Shown: positions 8,177 through 16,501 of the stretch, in pieces
Numbering within the stretch: the stretch's first letter is position 1
How the letters are laid out: every line of letters starts with the position of its first letter
NCBI GenBank assembly: GCA_020847075.1
Contig: JADLCS010000016.1
Coordinates: forward strand, 1-35,118
Source: Gammaproteobacteria bacterium
GTDB taxonomy: Bacteria; Pseudomonadota; Gammaproteobacteria; SZUA-140
Length of the DNA stretch: 35,118 nucleotides
Reading direction: 5' to 3'
Program-made: the position numbers and the translations under genes
Notes under the pieces: model-generated
Database searches by the model: none
Told to the model about the DNA's origin: nothing
What the model saw: only the letters and a program-made list of their open reading frames with translations

Positions 8177-8995
8177 CTAGGCCAGGTGGAGGCCGTTCGC
8201 CTGCATGGACAAATCCCCGCAGGTGGGATCCGCCCGGTGGATGGCGAGGATATTGATGCCCGCCGGATAGACCAGGTAACCCTTCTGTTCGAGCAGCGGC
8301 AGCAGTTTTTCCTTGTCGGACTTTATGGTCTCTATCAGCATCTGTGGCCTGCACCGGTCGATCGTCTCCGCGGCGCCGGACAGCGCCTCCAGCTCCATGC
8401 CCTCGATATCGAGTTTGATGAAATCGACGCGGGGAAGCGCGAGGGAGTCGAGGGTGATCTGCTGGACCGTTACCGTGTCGGCGCCGGAATAATCGAGGGG
8501 CTGACCGATGAATTCGTTATGGGCCCCTGCCCTGAGCTCCAGGCTGCCGAAACTGGACGGTATCAGGTAATTCGGCGCGGGGATCCTGATCCTGTCGTTT
8601 GCGGCCCCGATCGCGGCGAGCGTGGCGGTCGCGTTCAGGCAGTTATTGATGGCGATATTGCCCGCCAGCGCGTAAAAAATTCTTTCCTGCGGTTCGAATG
8701 CCAGCACGGAACCCCAGCCGTGGAGCAGACGCGCCCACTCGATGGTATGCACGCCGATGTTGGCGCCGCAATCCAGCGCCATGACCCCGTCGCCGAAGTA
8801 TCTCCTGCGTTTCTGCAGCAGGGCGAGGACGAAGCTCACTTCCTCGGGGTCGAAGCTCGACGAGTTCAGGATCTGGAATCCGACGCCGAAGCCCTGCTTC
8901 GGGTTGACCATCCTGTAATCGTGGCGATTGACGATCAGCGTTCCGTGATTGGAAGAGGCCAGGACGAAGGCGATCGGGCGTTTTGTCGGTGTCAT
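8177..8995 (-). CDS. FkbM family SAM-dependent methyltransferase
   Basis: 272 residues. The SAM-binding motif is ALDCGANIGVHTIEWAR (about residues 73-89), with the acidic second strand FEPQ, and the family signature VDFIKLDIEGMELEALSGA lies at about residues 189-207. FkbM enzymes O-methylate sugars and other hydroxyls in polysaccharides, glycolipids and natural products. There is no signal peptide or membrane segment. It lies 130 bp downstream of the TPR-glycosyltransferase gene on the same strand, so it may act on the same glycan; this is inference. The substrate cannot be told from sequence. Confidence 0.88.
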   Translation of the reverse strand: MTPTKRPIAFVLASSNHGTLIVNRHDYRMVNPKQGFGVGFQILNSSSFDPEEVSFVLALLQKRRRYFGDGVMALDCGANIGVHTIEWARLLHGWGSVLAFEPQERIFYALAGNIAINNCLNATATLAAIGAANDRIRIPAPNYLIPSSFGSLELRAGAHNEFIGQPLDYSGADTVTVQQITLDSLALPRVDFIKLDIEGMELEALSGAAETIDRCRPQMLIETIKSDKEKLLPLLEQKGYLVYPAGINILAIHRADPTCGDLSMQANGLHLA

Positions 8996-9125
8996 GGCCG
9001 CGCATTCTCCGTTCCCTCCGGCGCGCGGGGTGCGCGCCTACCCGTTTTCCGTGCGGAGGAACCTGTACGGCAGCATATCACGGGCGATGACGGTGGACGA
9101 CCCGCGATGACAAGGGAGGAGCGGC

Positions 9126-11099
9126 TCAGCGCGGTTCGCGCAGTTCCGCGGCGACCCGGGCGATCACGCTGTCCCAGTCTCCCGGCCGGGGTTGCCGGAA
9201 CAGTCTGACGCCGGAATACCATGGACTGTCCTCCCGGTCCAGCAGCCAGCGCCAGTCCGGGTGATAGGGCAGCAGGATCCAGGTTGGTTTGCCCAGCGCC
9301 CCGGCGAGATGGGCGACAGAGGTGTCGACGGAGATCACCAGGTCGAGGCATTCGACCAGTGCGGCGGTATCGCCGAAGTCGTTCAGCTCCGCGCCGACAT
9401 ACCGGATCCAGGGGTGTCGCGCGAGCAGTTCCCGGTCGTGATCCCGCAGTTCCTTCTGCAGGCAGACGAACGTCGCGGCGTCGGTGAGCAGCGGGAGGAA
9501 GCCCTCCAGGCGTATGGACCGGTTGTGATCGTTGCGGAACGCGGGCCGGCCGGACCAGGCGATACCGATCCGCGGTCCGGCCGCCGGACTCAATCTGATC
9601 CGCCACGCCTCGATGCGGGCCGGATCGGCGCCCAGATATGGCGTCTCCGCGGGTATCGTCCGGAGGTCGGTATGAAAGGCGAGGGGGAGGCTCATGAGCG
9701 GGCACCGGTAATCAAAGGCGGGCAGGGGGTCGCCCGTGGCGAAGACCCGCGCGGGACCGGTCATCCGCGCCAGCAGTGGTTGCAACGGTGGCTGGACTTC
9801 CAGTATCACGCGCGCGCCGAGCGCGGCCACGCGTGGGGCATATCGACAGAACTGGAGGGTGTCTCCATAGCCCTGTTCGGAATACAGCAGAATGGTTTTG
9901 CCGGAGAGGTCTTCATGGCCCAGCCAGAGCGGCGCTTCGAACGCGCGCGCCACGCCCGCCTCCTTGACCTGCCAGCGCCATTCGTACTCTTCCCAGCCGC
10001 GAGCGAATTCCGCAGTGACCAGGCGGTAGACGGCCTCGCAGAAATGGGCCTCCGGATACGCCGGGTCCAGCGTCAGGGCGCGCCCGATATCCGCGTACGC
10101 CTGATCGAACCGCCTCATGTACATCATGAGCATGCTGCGTTCGACGCAGGCCTCGATATAGTCCGGCCTGAGTTCCAGGGCGCGATCGAGCGCGACCAGG
10201 GACTCCGGCAGCTGGTTCAGGGATCTCAGGGTGATGCCGAGATTGCACAGGGCCTCGGGGTGATCGGGGGTGAGCGCCAGGGCGCGCTCCAGGCTTGCCA
10301 GGGCCTCCGCGTGCCGGTTCAGCGAGTTCAGGACGATCGCGCGATTCAGCAGCGCGTCGCCGTAAACGGGGTTCAGTTTCAACGCGACGTCGTAATCGGA
10401 CAGGGCTTCGTCGAGGTGTCCCAACTCGCGCAGCACGTTGCCGCGATTGATGCGGGCATCGACGTAATCAGGGTTGCAGCCGAGCGCGCGGCTGTAACTG
10501 TCCGCGGCCTCTTCGTAGCGCTCCAGGGTGCGCAGGGCGTTGCCCCGGTTGTAATGGGCCTGGGCGAAGCCGGGATTGCGGCCCAGCGCCCGTTCATAGG
10601 CGGCTATCGCCTCCAGGGGGCGTGACAGGAGTTCGAGCACGATACCGCGGTTGTTGTGCGCCTCGGCGTACTCCGGCCTGAGCGCCAGCGCACGGTCGTA
10701 ACTGGCCAGTGCCTCCCGGTCGCGCGCCAGTTCCCGTAGCACCACCCCGCGATTGAAATGGATCTCCGCGTAATTCGCCTTGAGCGCGAGCGCGCGGTCG
10801 TAGCTGGTCAGGGCGTCTTCATACCGTTTCATGGCCAGCAGCACGTTGCCGCGATTGGTGACCGCGACCGCTGAATTCGGATCCACCTTCACCGCGTGGT
10901 TCAGCAACAGGAGGGATTCCTCGCCGCGGCCACTCTGGAATTCCAGCAGTGCCAGCATGCAGAGGGTGTCGAAATGGGCGGGATCGGATCCCAGTATCTC
11001 GCGGTACAGCGCCCCGGCCTGTTCCAACTGCCCGTCCTGATGGAGCATTTGCGCATGGCGAAAGCTTTCCGCGATGGCTGCCTGCTGTTTCCGACTCAC
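9126..11099 (-). CDS. TPR protein with C-terminal glycosyltransferase-like domain
   Basis: 657 residues from a GTG (11099-11097) preceded by AAGGG at 7-nt spacing; the frame is open for 110 more codons upstream but these are Arg/Pro-rich and unlike the family. Residues about 10-385 hold eleven TPR units (NRGNVLLAMKRYEDAL and similar). Residues about 420-657 are a GT-B/glycosyltransferase-9-like domain with GIAWSGRP, a DTSVAHLAGALGKPTWILLP nucleotide-sugar-site segment and PYHPDWRW. TPR plus such a domain is common in proteobacteria and resembles the layout of O-GlcNAc transferases, although the catalytic half is closer to heptosyltransferases. It probably glycosylates a protein or surface glycan. 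It is a paralogue of the partial gene at 1-783. The upstream gap 11100-11218 contains GC-rich inverted segments around 11170-11210. Confidence 0.85.
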   Translation of the reverse strand: MSRKQQAAIAESFRHAQMLHQDGQLEQAGALYREILGSDPAHFDTLCMLALLEFQSGRGEESLLLLNHAVKVDPNSAVAVTNRGNVLLAMKRYEDALTSYDRALALKANYAEIHFNRGVVLRELARDREALASYDRALALRPEYAEAHNNRGIVLELLSRPLEAIAAYERALGRNPGFAQAHYNRGNALRTLERYEEAADSYSRALGCNPDYVDARINRGNVLRELGHLDEALSDYDVALKLNPVYGDALLNRAIVLNSLNRHAEALASLERALALTPDHPEALCNLGITLRSLNQLPESLVALDRALELRPDYIEACVERSMLMMYMRRFDQAYADIGRALTLDPAYPEAHFCEAVYRLVTAEFARGWEEYEWRWQVKEAGVARAFEAPLWLGHEDLSGKTILLYSEQGYGDTLQFCRYAPRVAALGARVILEVQPPLQPLLARMTGPARVFATGDPLPAFDYRCPLMSLPLAFHTDLRTIPAETPYLGADPARIEAWRIRLSPAAGPRIGIAWSGRPAFRNDHNRSIRLEGFLPLLTDAATFVCLQKELRDHDRELLARHPWIRYVGAELNDFGDTAALVECLDLVISVDTSVAHLAGALGKPTWILLPYHPDWRWLLDREDSPWYSGVRLFRQPRPGDWDSVIARVAAELREPR

Positions 11100-11218
11100 C
11101 GAACCGCCCTTGTGTGGAAATGATCGCCGCCAGGGCGATGCATGAAACCGCATATATATCACAACCGGGGCCGGGGTTCCCTCCGCTACGGCGGACCCGG
11201 GCCGGGGAGGGTGGGATG

Positions 11219-11515
11219 TCAGCGATGACGCGCGGGGCGGATGGCGCGGATATTGGCCTGCAGGTGTTCCTGCGGTTCCGGGGCGGGGCAATCGCGTCTG
11301 GCCGCGAGGCCGTCGGCACAGGCGAGCAGGAACAGGTGGTTGAGCAATCCATGCAGCGCGGAACAGCCCGCGCAGGACGCGCCGTCCGCGCATTCCGGGT
11401 GAGAATCCGGTTCGCGATGGTAGATCCATTGCAGGCGGACCGTGCCGGAATCGGCATCGGTGATCCTGAGGTGGGGATCTCCCTGGTCCAGCCAGGCGTC
11501 GATCTGATAACGCAT
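11219..11515 (-). CDS. Small Cys/His-rich protein of unknown function under a Fur-type promoter
   Basis: 98 residues from the ATG at 11515-11513, preceded by AGGA; an upstream in-frame ATG at 11572 overlaps the promoter and is rejected. I do not recognise the family. It has no signal peptide or clear membrane segment. It contains five cysteines (42, 48, 51, 66, 76), three of them in the cluster ECADGASCAGC, and several histidines (33, 39, 55, 60), which could bind metal. A leucine-rich helix (HGLLNHLFLLACADGL) follows the cluster. Its promoter has a perfect -35 and a perfect Fur heptamer pair, so it is very probably made under iron starvation. It is divergent from dps. A cytoplasmic iron-handling or Fe-S adaptor role is possible but unproven. 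Confidence 0.7.
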   Translation of the reverse strand: MRYQIDAWLDQGDPHLRITDADSGTVRLQWIYHREPDSHPECADGASCAGCSALHGLLNHLFLLACADGLAARRDCPAPEPQEHLQANIRAIRPARHR

Positions 11516-11572
11516 AATCCTAGTCTCGATACGATGATCCGGGGTTTCGTGCCGATCTGTTCTGTTGATCAA

Positions 11573-11600
11573 ATGATAATGATTATCATTTTAATGTCAA
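11573..11600 (-). promoter_or_regulatory. Promoter with perfect Fur box (box at 11574-11588)
   Basis: On the minus strand, TTGACA (11600-11595) and TATCAT (11578-11573) are 16 bp apart. The Fur 7-1-7 motif TGATAAT-G-ATTATCA occupies 11574-11588 with no mismatch and covers the -10 and spacer. Iron-loaded Fur would block polymerase here. It serves the 98-residue gene ending at 11219. Confidence 0.85.
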
Positions 11601-11674
11601 GGTCTCGCGCAGGGATGTAGAGCGGACGGGTCCGCCGGCCCTGGGGATGGCGGCCGGTCTTCCCCGGGCAAGAC

Positions 11675-11703
11675 TTGTCCTGTCTCCGGATTCGGCTTAT
11701 GTT
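11675..11703 (+). promoter_or_regulatory. Candidate dps promoter
   Basis: TTGTCC (11675-11680) and TATGTT (11698-11703) are 17 bp apart, four of six matches each. The start would fall near 11710, giving a leader of about 60 nt to the dps ATG. No clear OxyR motif was found beside it. Confidence 0.4.
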
Positions 11704-11771
11704 GGGCGCAGGTTCCATGCCCGCGAGGGCAGCGACGGACGGATAGGGCAGGAATAGTTGAAGGAGGATAT

Positions 11772-12254
11772 ATGAGCAAAAAATCCATATCGATCAATAT
11801 CGGTATCGATGACGGCGATCGCCAGGCCATTGCCGGTGGATTGGCCAAACTGTTGGCGGATACCTACACCGTGTACCTGAAGACGCACAATTTCCATTGG
11901 AACGTCACCGGTCCCATGTTCAATACGCTGCACCTGATGTTCGAGCAGCAGTACAACGAGCTCGCGCTCGCGGTCGACGCCATCGCGGAGCGTATCCGCG
12001 CGTTGGGCGTTCCGGCACCCGGCAGCTACAGGCAGTTCGCCGAGCTGACCCGGATCCGGGAGGAGACCGGAACGCCGGAAGCGACGGAGATGATCCGCCA
12101 ACTGGTGGCCGATCAGGAGACTGTGGTGCGCACCGCCCGGGAGATCTTCCCGCTGGTCGACAAGGCCGGCGATGAGCCGACCGCCGATCTGTTGACGCAG
12201 CGTATGCAGACCCATGAGAAGACGGCGTGGATGCTGCGCAGTCTGCTGCAATAG
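11772..12254 (+). CDS. dps: Dps family DNA-binding mini-ferritin
   Basis: 160 residues, start fixed by AGGAGG. The Dps signature is clear: [14 protein letters not shown] (helix A ferroxidase His), [20 protein letters not shown] (helix B with the Asp and Glu iron ligands), and a four-helix bundle of normal length. Dps forms a 12-subunit shell that oxidises Fe(II) with H2O2 and stores it, protecting DNA from Fenton chemistry; some members also bind DNA. The N-terminal tail is short (MSKKSISIN) with only two lysines, so DNA binding is uncertain. It lies between the Fur-controlled small gene and the imelysin operon, with its own terminator downstream. Confidence 0.95.
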   Translation: MSKKSISINIGIDDGDRQAIAGGLAKLLADTYTVYLKTHNFHWNVTGPMFNTLHLMFEQQYNELALAVDAIAERIRALGVPAPGSYRQFAELTRIREETGTPEATEMIRQLVADQETVVRTAREIFPLVDKAGDEPTADLLTQRMQTHEKTAWMLRSLLQ

Positions 12255-12270
12255 TTTTCCGACCTATCCT

Positions 12271-12316
12271 GTGCCGTCTCCGGTCGTATCCGCGGCCGGG
12301 GACGGCGCTTTCCCTT
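12271..12316 (+). terminator. Rho-independent terminator of dps
   Basis: GCCGTCTCCGG (12273-12283) pairs with CCGGGGACGGC (12296-12306) with one G-U pair; two further pairs are possible outside. The loop is 12 nt and TTTCCCTT follows. It lies 17 bp after the dps stop. The stretch 12255-12600 has no gene: it holds this terminator, the Fur-like promoter at 12432-12460 and a leader of about 130 nt. Confidence 0.6.
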
Positions 12317-12431
12317 CCGTAGCGTTCCTGCAGGCAGATCGGGGCGGACGTCCCCGCGGCGGCACGAACCGCGCCATCCCGTCGTGGATATCGGTCCGCG
12401 CGCATGGCGGTGGGTCGTCACAAAGAATCCT

Positions 12432-12460
12432 TTGTTTTTGATAATAGTTCGTATTATTAT
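12432..12460 (+). promoter_or_regulatory. Candidate Fur-controlled promoter of the imelysin operon
   Basis: TTGTTT (12432-12437), 17 bp, then TATTAT (12455-12460). A Fur-like 19-mer covers 12440-12458: its first hexamer is GATAAT and its last is ATTATT (11 of 12 outer positions match), while the central hexamer does not match. The AT-rich patch stands out in GC-rich DNA. Confidence 0.5.
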
Positions 12461-12600
12461 TTCGCTGCTTGGCCGACGTGTGCGGGCTTCCCGATAGGGG
12501 GGTAGCCGCGGTGCGGGCTTTGTCGGGTTCCCGCCGCGCCCGGCGGATCGGTGCGCGGATCTCCCCAAACAATCGCTTGTTGAAATCAGGAGGAATATAC

Positions 12601-13857
12601 ATGAAGAGAGCCATAGTATTGCTCGCCGGCTTGTGCCTGGGCGGACAAGTATCGGCTGCGCCCACGCAGCAGGCGGTACTGGAACATTACGCCGATCTGG
12701 CGCAGACGATGTATCAGGATTCGCTCACGACCGCGAAGGCGCTGCAGAAGGCGGTGGGCACATTGATCGAACAACCCACCGACAAGAATCTGGCGGCCGC
12801 GCGCGCGGCGTGGAAGGCGGCCCGGGTGCCCTATATGCAGACGGAGGCCTATCGTTTCGGCAACGCGATCGTGGACGACTGGGAAGGCAAGGTCAACGCC
12901 TGGCCGCTGGACGAAGGTCTGATCGATTATGTGGATGCGAGCTATGGCTCGGAGTCGGATGAGAATCCGTTCTACACGGCCAACGTCATCGCCAACAAGA
13001 TGGTGACGGTGGGCGGCGAGCACATCGACGCCAGCAAGATCACGAAGGATGTCATCGCCAGTCTGCAGGAGGCGGGTGGAGTCGAGGCCAATGTGGCGAC
13101 CGGCTATCACGCCGTCGAGTTCCTGCTGTGGGGCCAGGATCTGCATGGTACCGGTCCCGGCGCCGGGGAGCGTCCCGTCACGGATTTCGACACCAAGAAA
13201 TGCACCCATGGCAATTGCGACCGTCGCGCCGCCTATCTCAAGGCCGCGACCGATCTGCTGGTGGATGACCTGGACTGGATGGTGAAGCAGTGGGCCAAGG
13301 GCGGCGAGGCCCGTAAGACGGTGATCGATGGCGGCGACGAGGGCCTGGCCACCATCCTCACCGGTATGGGCAGCCTGTCCTACGGCGAACTGGCGGGCGA
13401 GCGCATGAAGCTCGGTCTGATGCTGCATGATCCGGAAGAGGAGCATGACTGCTTCAGCGACAACACGCATTTTTCCCATTACTACGACGCGCTGGGCATC
13501 CGCAACGTCTATACCGGTACGTATGTCCGCGTCGACGGCTCCAAGCTGACCGGTCCGAGCATCTCCGACCTGGTGGCGGCGAAGAGCCCGGAGGCGGACA
13601 AGGCGCTGCGCAAGGGCCTGGATGATACCCTGGTGAAGATGCAGGCGATCGTGGACAGCGCCGAGAAGAAGGGCGTGCACTACGATCAACTGATCGCGGA
13701 GGGCAACAAAGAGGGCAACGCGATCGTCATGGCCGCGATCAATTCGCTGGTGGACCAGACCCAGCTGATCGGGAAGGCGGTCGCCGCTCTCGGCATCTCG
13801 CCGATCGAGTTCGAGGGGTCCGACAGTCTGGATAATCCGGAGTCGATCGGTAAGTAG
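12601..13857 (+). CDS. Imelysin family (peptidase M75) periplasmic iron-associated protein
   Basis: 418 residues from the ATG preceded by AGGAGG. A Sec signal peptide (MKRAIVLLAGLCLGGQVSA) is followed by an imelysin domain with the GxHxxE motif as GYHAVEF (Gly168, His170, Glu173), the proposed metal site shared with EfeO and IrpA. A Cys pair in the middle (CTHGNC) and one Cys near residue 282 (HDCFSD) are also present. Family members are iron-regulated periplasmic or outer-membrane-attached proteins; the peptidase name is historical (insulin-cleaving IcmP of Pseudomonas). It is the first gene of the operon with DUF1111, a second imelysin and DUF1513, behind a Fur-like site. A role in periplasmic iron capture is inferred. 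Confidence 0.92.
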   Translation: MKRAIVLLAGLCLGGQVSAAPTQQAVLEHYADLAQTMYQDSLTTAKALQKAVGTLIEQPTDKNLAAARAAWKAARVPYMQTEAYRFGNAIVDDWEGKVNAWPLDEGLIDYVDASYGSESDENPFYTANVIANKMVTVGGEHIDASKITKDVIASLQEAGGVEANVATGYHAVEFLLWGQDLHGTGPGAGERPVTDFDTKKCTHGNCDRRAAYLKAATDLLVDDLDWMVKQWAKGGEARKTVIDGGDEGLATILTGMGSLSYGELAGERMKLGLMLHDPEEEHDCFSDNTHFSHYYDALGIRNVYTGTYVRVDGSKLTGPSISDLVAAKSPEADKALRKGLDDTLVKMQAIVDSAEKKGVHYDQLIAEGNKEGNAIVMAAINSLVDQTQLIGKAVAALGISPIEFEGSDSLDNPESIGK

Positions 13858-13873
13858 TATTCTCCACCCGGAC

Positions 13874-13899
13874 ATGGGCCGGCCCGCGGGCCGGCCCAT
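13874..13899 (+). terminator. Strong intercistronic palindrome in the imelysin operon
   Basis: ATGGGCCGGCCC (13874-13885), GC, GGGCCGGCCCAT (13888-13899): a perfect 26-bp palindrome 16 bp after the first imelysin stop and 24 bp before the next ATG. There is no T-run, so it is more likely an mRNA-stabilising or partial-termination hairpin than a full terminator. Confidence 0.5.
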
Positions 13900-13923
13900 T
13901 CCATCTGGGCGTGGAGATGTTCG

Positions 13924-15390
13924 ATGAATACCCTCAAGTCTCTTTTGTCCGCCGGCATTCTGATGTTCAATGCGGTCGTCGTGGCCGCTGCGGGTCTGGA
14001 CGTCCCGCCGACGGATTTCACACGGCCCGAACCGGGGGAGGAAAGCCCCGCCGGAGAGGCCACCTACCGCAAGACGATCAACCGGGAGGCGTTTTCCCAC
14101 GCCTCGGCCAATATGAGCTTCGAGCGCGAGCTCGATTTCAGGGTCGGTAACGGATTCTTCCGGCGTTTCTGGGCCACGGCGCCTGCGTCCACCCAGGCGG
14201 CGGACGGGCTCGGCCCTCTGTACAACGCGCGCGCCTGCCAGAACTGCCATCTGAGGGATGGCCGCGGACACCCGCCCGCCGGCCCGGACGAACCCACCGT
14301 TTCGATGTTTCTGCGTCTCAGTATTCCGCCGCAGACGGAGGAAGACCGGCGTCTGCTGGCGGAACGCAGGGTCAACGTGATCCCGGAGCCGGTCTATGGC
14401 GCCCAGTTGCAGAACTTCGCCGTGCGGGGCATAAGGCCCGAAGGGCAGATGCGCGTGGACTACGAAGAAGTTCCGGTGACGTTGCAGGATGGCACCGTGG
14501 TGTCGCTGCGCAGGCCGACGTACAGCATGGTCGATCTGGCCTACGGCGATCTCCACCCCGCGACGATGTCGTCGCCGCGGGTGGCCCCGCCGATGATCGG
14601 GCTCGGGCTGCTGGAGATGCTCGACGAGGAGGATATCCTCGCCGCCGCGGATCCCGCGGACGAGGACGGCAATGGCGTTTCGGGGCGACCGAACCGCGTC
14701 TGGAGCGTGGAGCACGGGAAGGTGATGCTCGGTCGCTTCGGCTGGAAGGCCGGCGTCGCGAGCGTCGACGAGCAGGGGCAGGCGGCATTCAGCGGCGATA
14801 TCGGGATATCGGTCCCCTTGTTCCCGGCGGGTTCGGGCGAGTGTACCCGGCGGCAGGTCGAGTGTCTGGCGGCGCCGAACGGCAACAGCCCGCAGTACGA
14901 CGACCTGGAGGCGGGTCACCAGGTGGCGGGCCTGGTGGCGTTTTATTCGCGCAATCTGGCGGTTCCGGCGCGCCGCGATTATGATCACCCCGATGTGCTG
15001 GAGGGAAAACGGATCTTTTACCAGAGCGGCTGCGCCGACTGCCATCGCCCGAGATACCGTACGCGGACCGATGCCGCGTTCCCCGAGCAGTCGAATCAAC
15101 TGATCTGGCCCTACACCGACATGCTGCTGCACGACATGGGAGAAGGGCTGGCGGATCACCGCCCGGAAGGCGACGCCGACGGCCGGGAATGGCGCACGGC
15201 ACCGCTGTGGGGCATCGGGCTGACACCCGTGGTCAGCGAATACCCCAGCTATCTCCACGACGGTCGCGCGCGGACCCTGCTGGAGGCGATATTGTGGCAT
15301 GGCGGCGAGGCCCGGCGTTCGCGCGATGCCGTGGCCGGGCTGCCCCGCGAACAGCGCGAGCGTCTTCTACGTTTCGTCGAATCCCTGTGA
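13924..15390 (+). CDS. DUF1111 dihaem cytochrome-type oxidoreductase
   Basis: 488 residues. A signal peptide (MNTLKSLLSAGILMF to VVVAAA) leads to a mature protein with two c-type haem motifs, CQNCH (105-109) and CADCH (370-374). The family (dihaem oxidoreductase or 'thiol oxidoreductase', distantly like dihaem peroxidases) is routinely found next to imelysins. It must be exported and haem-loaded by the cytochrome c maturation system. Genes of this family are usually taken to carry out a redox step, such as oxidation or reduction of iron, in the periplasm; the actual reaction is not established. The next gene starts 8 bp after its stop, so it is co-transcribed. Confidence 0.9.
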   Translation: MNTLKSLLSAGILMFNAVVVAAAGLDVPPTDFTRPEPGEESPAGEATYRKTINREAFSHASANMSFERELDFRVGNGFFRRFWATAPASTQAADGLGPLYNARACQNCHLRDGRGHPPAGPDEPTVSMFLRLSIPPQTEEDRRLLAERRVNVIPEPVYGAQLQNFAVRGIRPEGQMRVDYEEVPVTLQDGTVVSLRRPTYSMVDLAYGDLHPATMSSPRVAPPMIGLGLLEMLDEEDILAAADPADEDGNGVSGRPNRVWSVEHGKVMLGRFGWKAGVASVDEQGQAAFSGDIGISVPLFPAGSGECTRRQVECLAAPNGNSPQYDDLEAGHQVAGLVAFYSRNLAVPARRDYDHPDVLEGKRIFYQSGCADCHRPRYRTRTDAAFPEQSNQLIWPYTDMLLHDMGEGLADHRPEGDADGREWRTAPLWGIGLTPVVSEYPSYLHDGRARTLLEAILWHGGEARRSRDAVAGLPREQRERLLRFVESL

Positions 15391-15398
15391 GTACATCC

Positions 15399-16499
15399 AT
15401 GACAATCCGTGACACACTGTCGATCCTCCTGCTAGGACTGGCCTTCCTGTCGCCCGCCGGCGCGCTGGCGGCTTCGCCCTGGCCGGCGGCCAGCCGCGCC
15501 ATCGTGGATGATCACATCCTCCCGCGCTATCGGCATCTCGACGAAGCGGCGATGGACCTGGATCGACACAGCCGGAAGTTCTGCGCGGCGCCGGACGAGT
15601 CCGGCCTGGCCGATATCCGGGCCGCATTCCAGCGCATGATGGATGCCTGGATGGAGATCCAGCATGTCCGTTTCGGGCCGGTGGAACTCTATCTGCGCTA
15701 TAACCGCTTTCAACTCTGGCCGGACAAACACAATACCGCCGAGCGGCAGTTGGGCAAGGCGCTGGCGGAGCAGGATGCCGCCCAACTGGCGGATGACAAG
15801 TTTCCCTATGCCAGCGTCGCCCTGCAGGGGCTGGGCGCCTACGAACGCCTATTGTACGACAGCGATACCGATGTCGCCGGTTTCCGCGCCGGGGAGGAGG
15901 GCGGCGGTTACCCCTGCCTGCTGCTCGAGGCCATCGCGCACAACCTGGCCCAGATGTCGGGGGATATCTACCGGGAGTGGACAACCGGGGCCCCGTCCTA
16001 CCGCGATATCGTGCTCGAGGCCGAACACGGAAACAGCTATTTCGAGTCCAGCGATGAATTCAGCGCCCGCATGCTGAACAATCTGTACACTGCATTGCAG
16101 TTCATCGTCGACCAGAAGCTGATGCTGCCGCTGGGGGCGACGCCGGCCGAGGCGAATCCGCGCCGCGCCGAATCCTGGCGCAGCCGTCGTTCCCTGCGCA
16201 ATATCCTCCTCAATCTGGAATCGGCGGAAGCGTTGTATCTGACCGCCTACTCCTCGCCGCTCAAGGCGGACCAGCGGAACGCGGCGCTGGATCGGGATAT
16301 CCGCAAGGCGTTCACCCGCGCCCTCGAGGCGGCGCGCGCCGTCGAGCCGCCGCTCTACGATGCCCTGCAATCCGAGGCCCGGCGCCGGCCGGTGGAGGGT
16401 TTGCTGACCGCGGCGAGCGAATTGAAGCGCCTGCTGGGAGGCCCGCTGCCGACGGCCCTGGGATTGCCGCTGGGTTTCAACAGCCTGGATGGAGACTGA
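15399..16499 (+). CDS. Second imelysin family periplasmic protein
   Basis: 366 residues with a signal peptide (MTIRDTLSILLLGLAFL, cut near ALAA). The ATG at 15399 was chosen; a GTG at 15387 in frame, overlapping the previous stop, is possible. The imelysin fold is recognisable from HVRFGPVELYLRYNRFQLWPD and GLGAYERLLYD, the latter replacing the GxHxxE motif of the first imelysin. The His of that motif is absent here, so metal binding at the same site is unlikely. The pairing of a motif-bearing and a motif-less imelysin around a DUF1111 protein matches the Pseudomonas icmP cluster. It may be a partner subunit rather than a redundant copy. Confidence 0.88.
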   Translation: MTIRDTLSILLLGLAFLSPAGALAASPWPAASRAIVDDHILPRYRHLDEAAMDLDRHSRKFCAAPDESGLADIRAAFQRMMDAWMEIQHVRFGPVELYLRYNRFQLWPDKHNTAERQLGKALAEQDAAQLADDKFPYASVALQGLGAYERLLYDSDTDVAGFRAGEEGGGYPCLLLEAIAHNLAQMSGDIYREWTTGAPSYRDIVLEAEHGNSYFESSDEFSARMLNNLYTALQFIVDQKLMLPLGATPAEANPRRAESWRSRRSLRNILLNLESAEALYLTAYSSPLKADQRNAALDRDIRKAFTRALEAARAVEPPLYDALQSEARRRPVEGLLTAASELKRLLGGPLPTALGLPLGFNSLDGD

Positions 16500-16501
16500 G
16501 T

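Noticed and set aside
11516..11572. N-terminal extension of the 98-residue protein to an ATG at 11572
   Set aside because: That ATG falls beside the -10 element and Fur box, so it would lie upstream of or at the transcript start.
12586..15300. 904-codon minus-strand open frame
   Set aside because: Antisense to the imelysin and DUF1111 genes, whose signal peptides, haem motifs and ribosome sites are clear. High GC content leaves long stop-free frames on the opposite strand.
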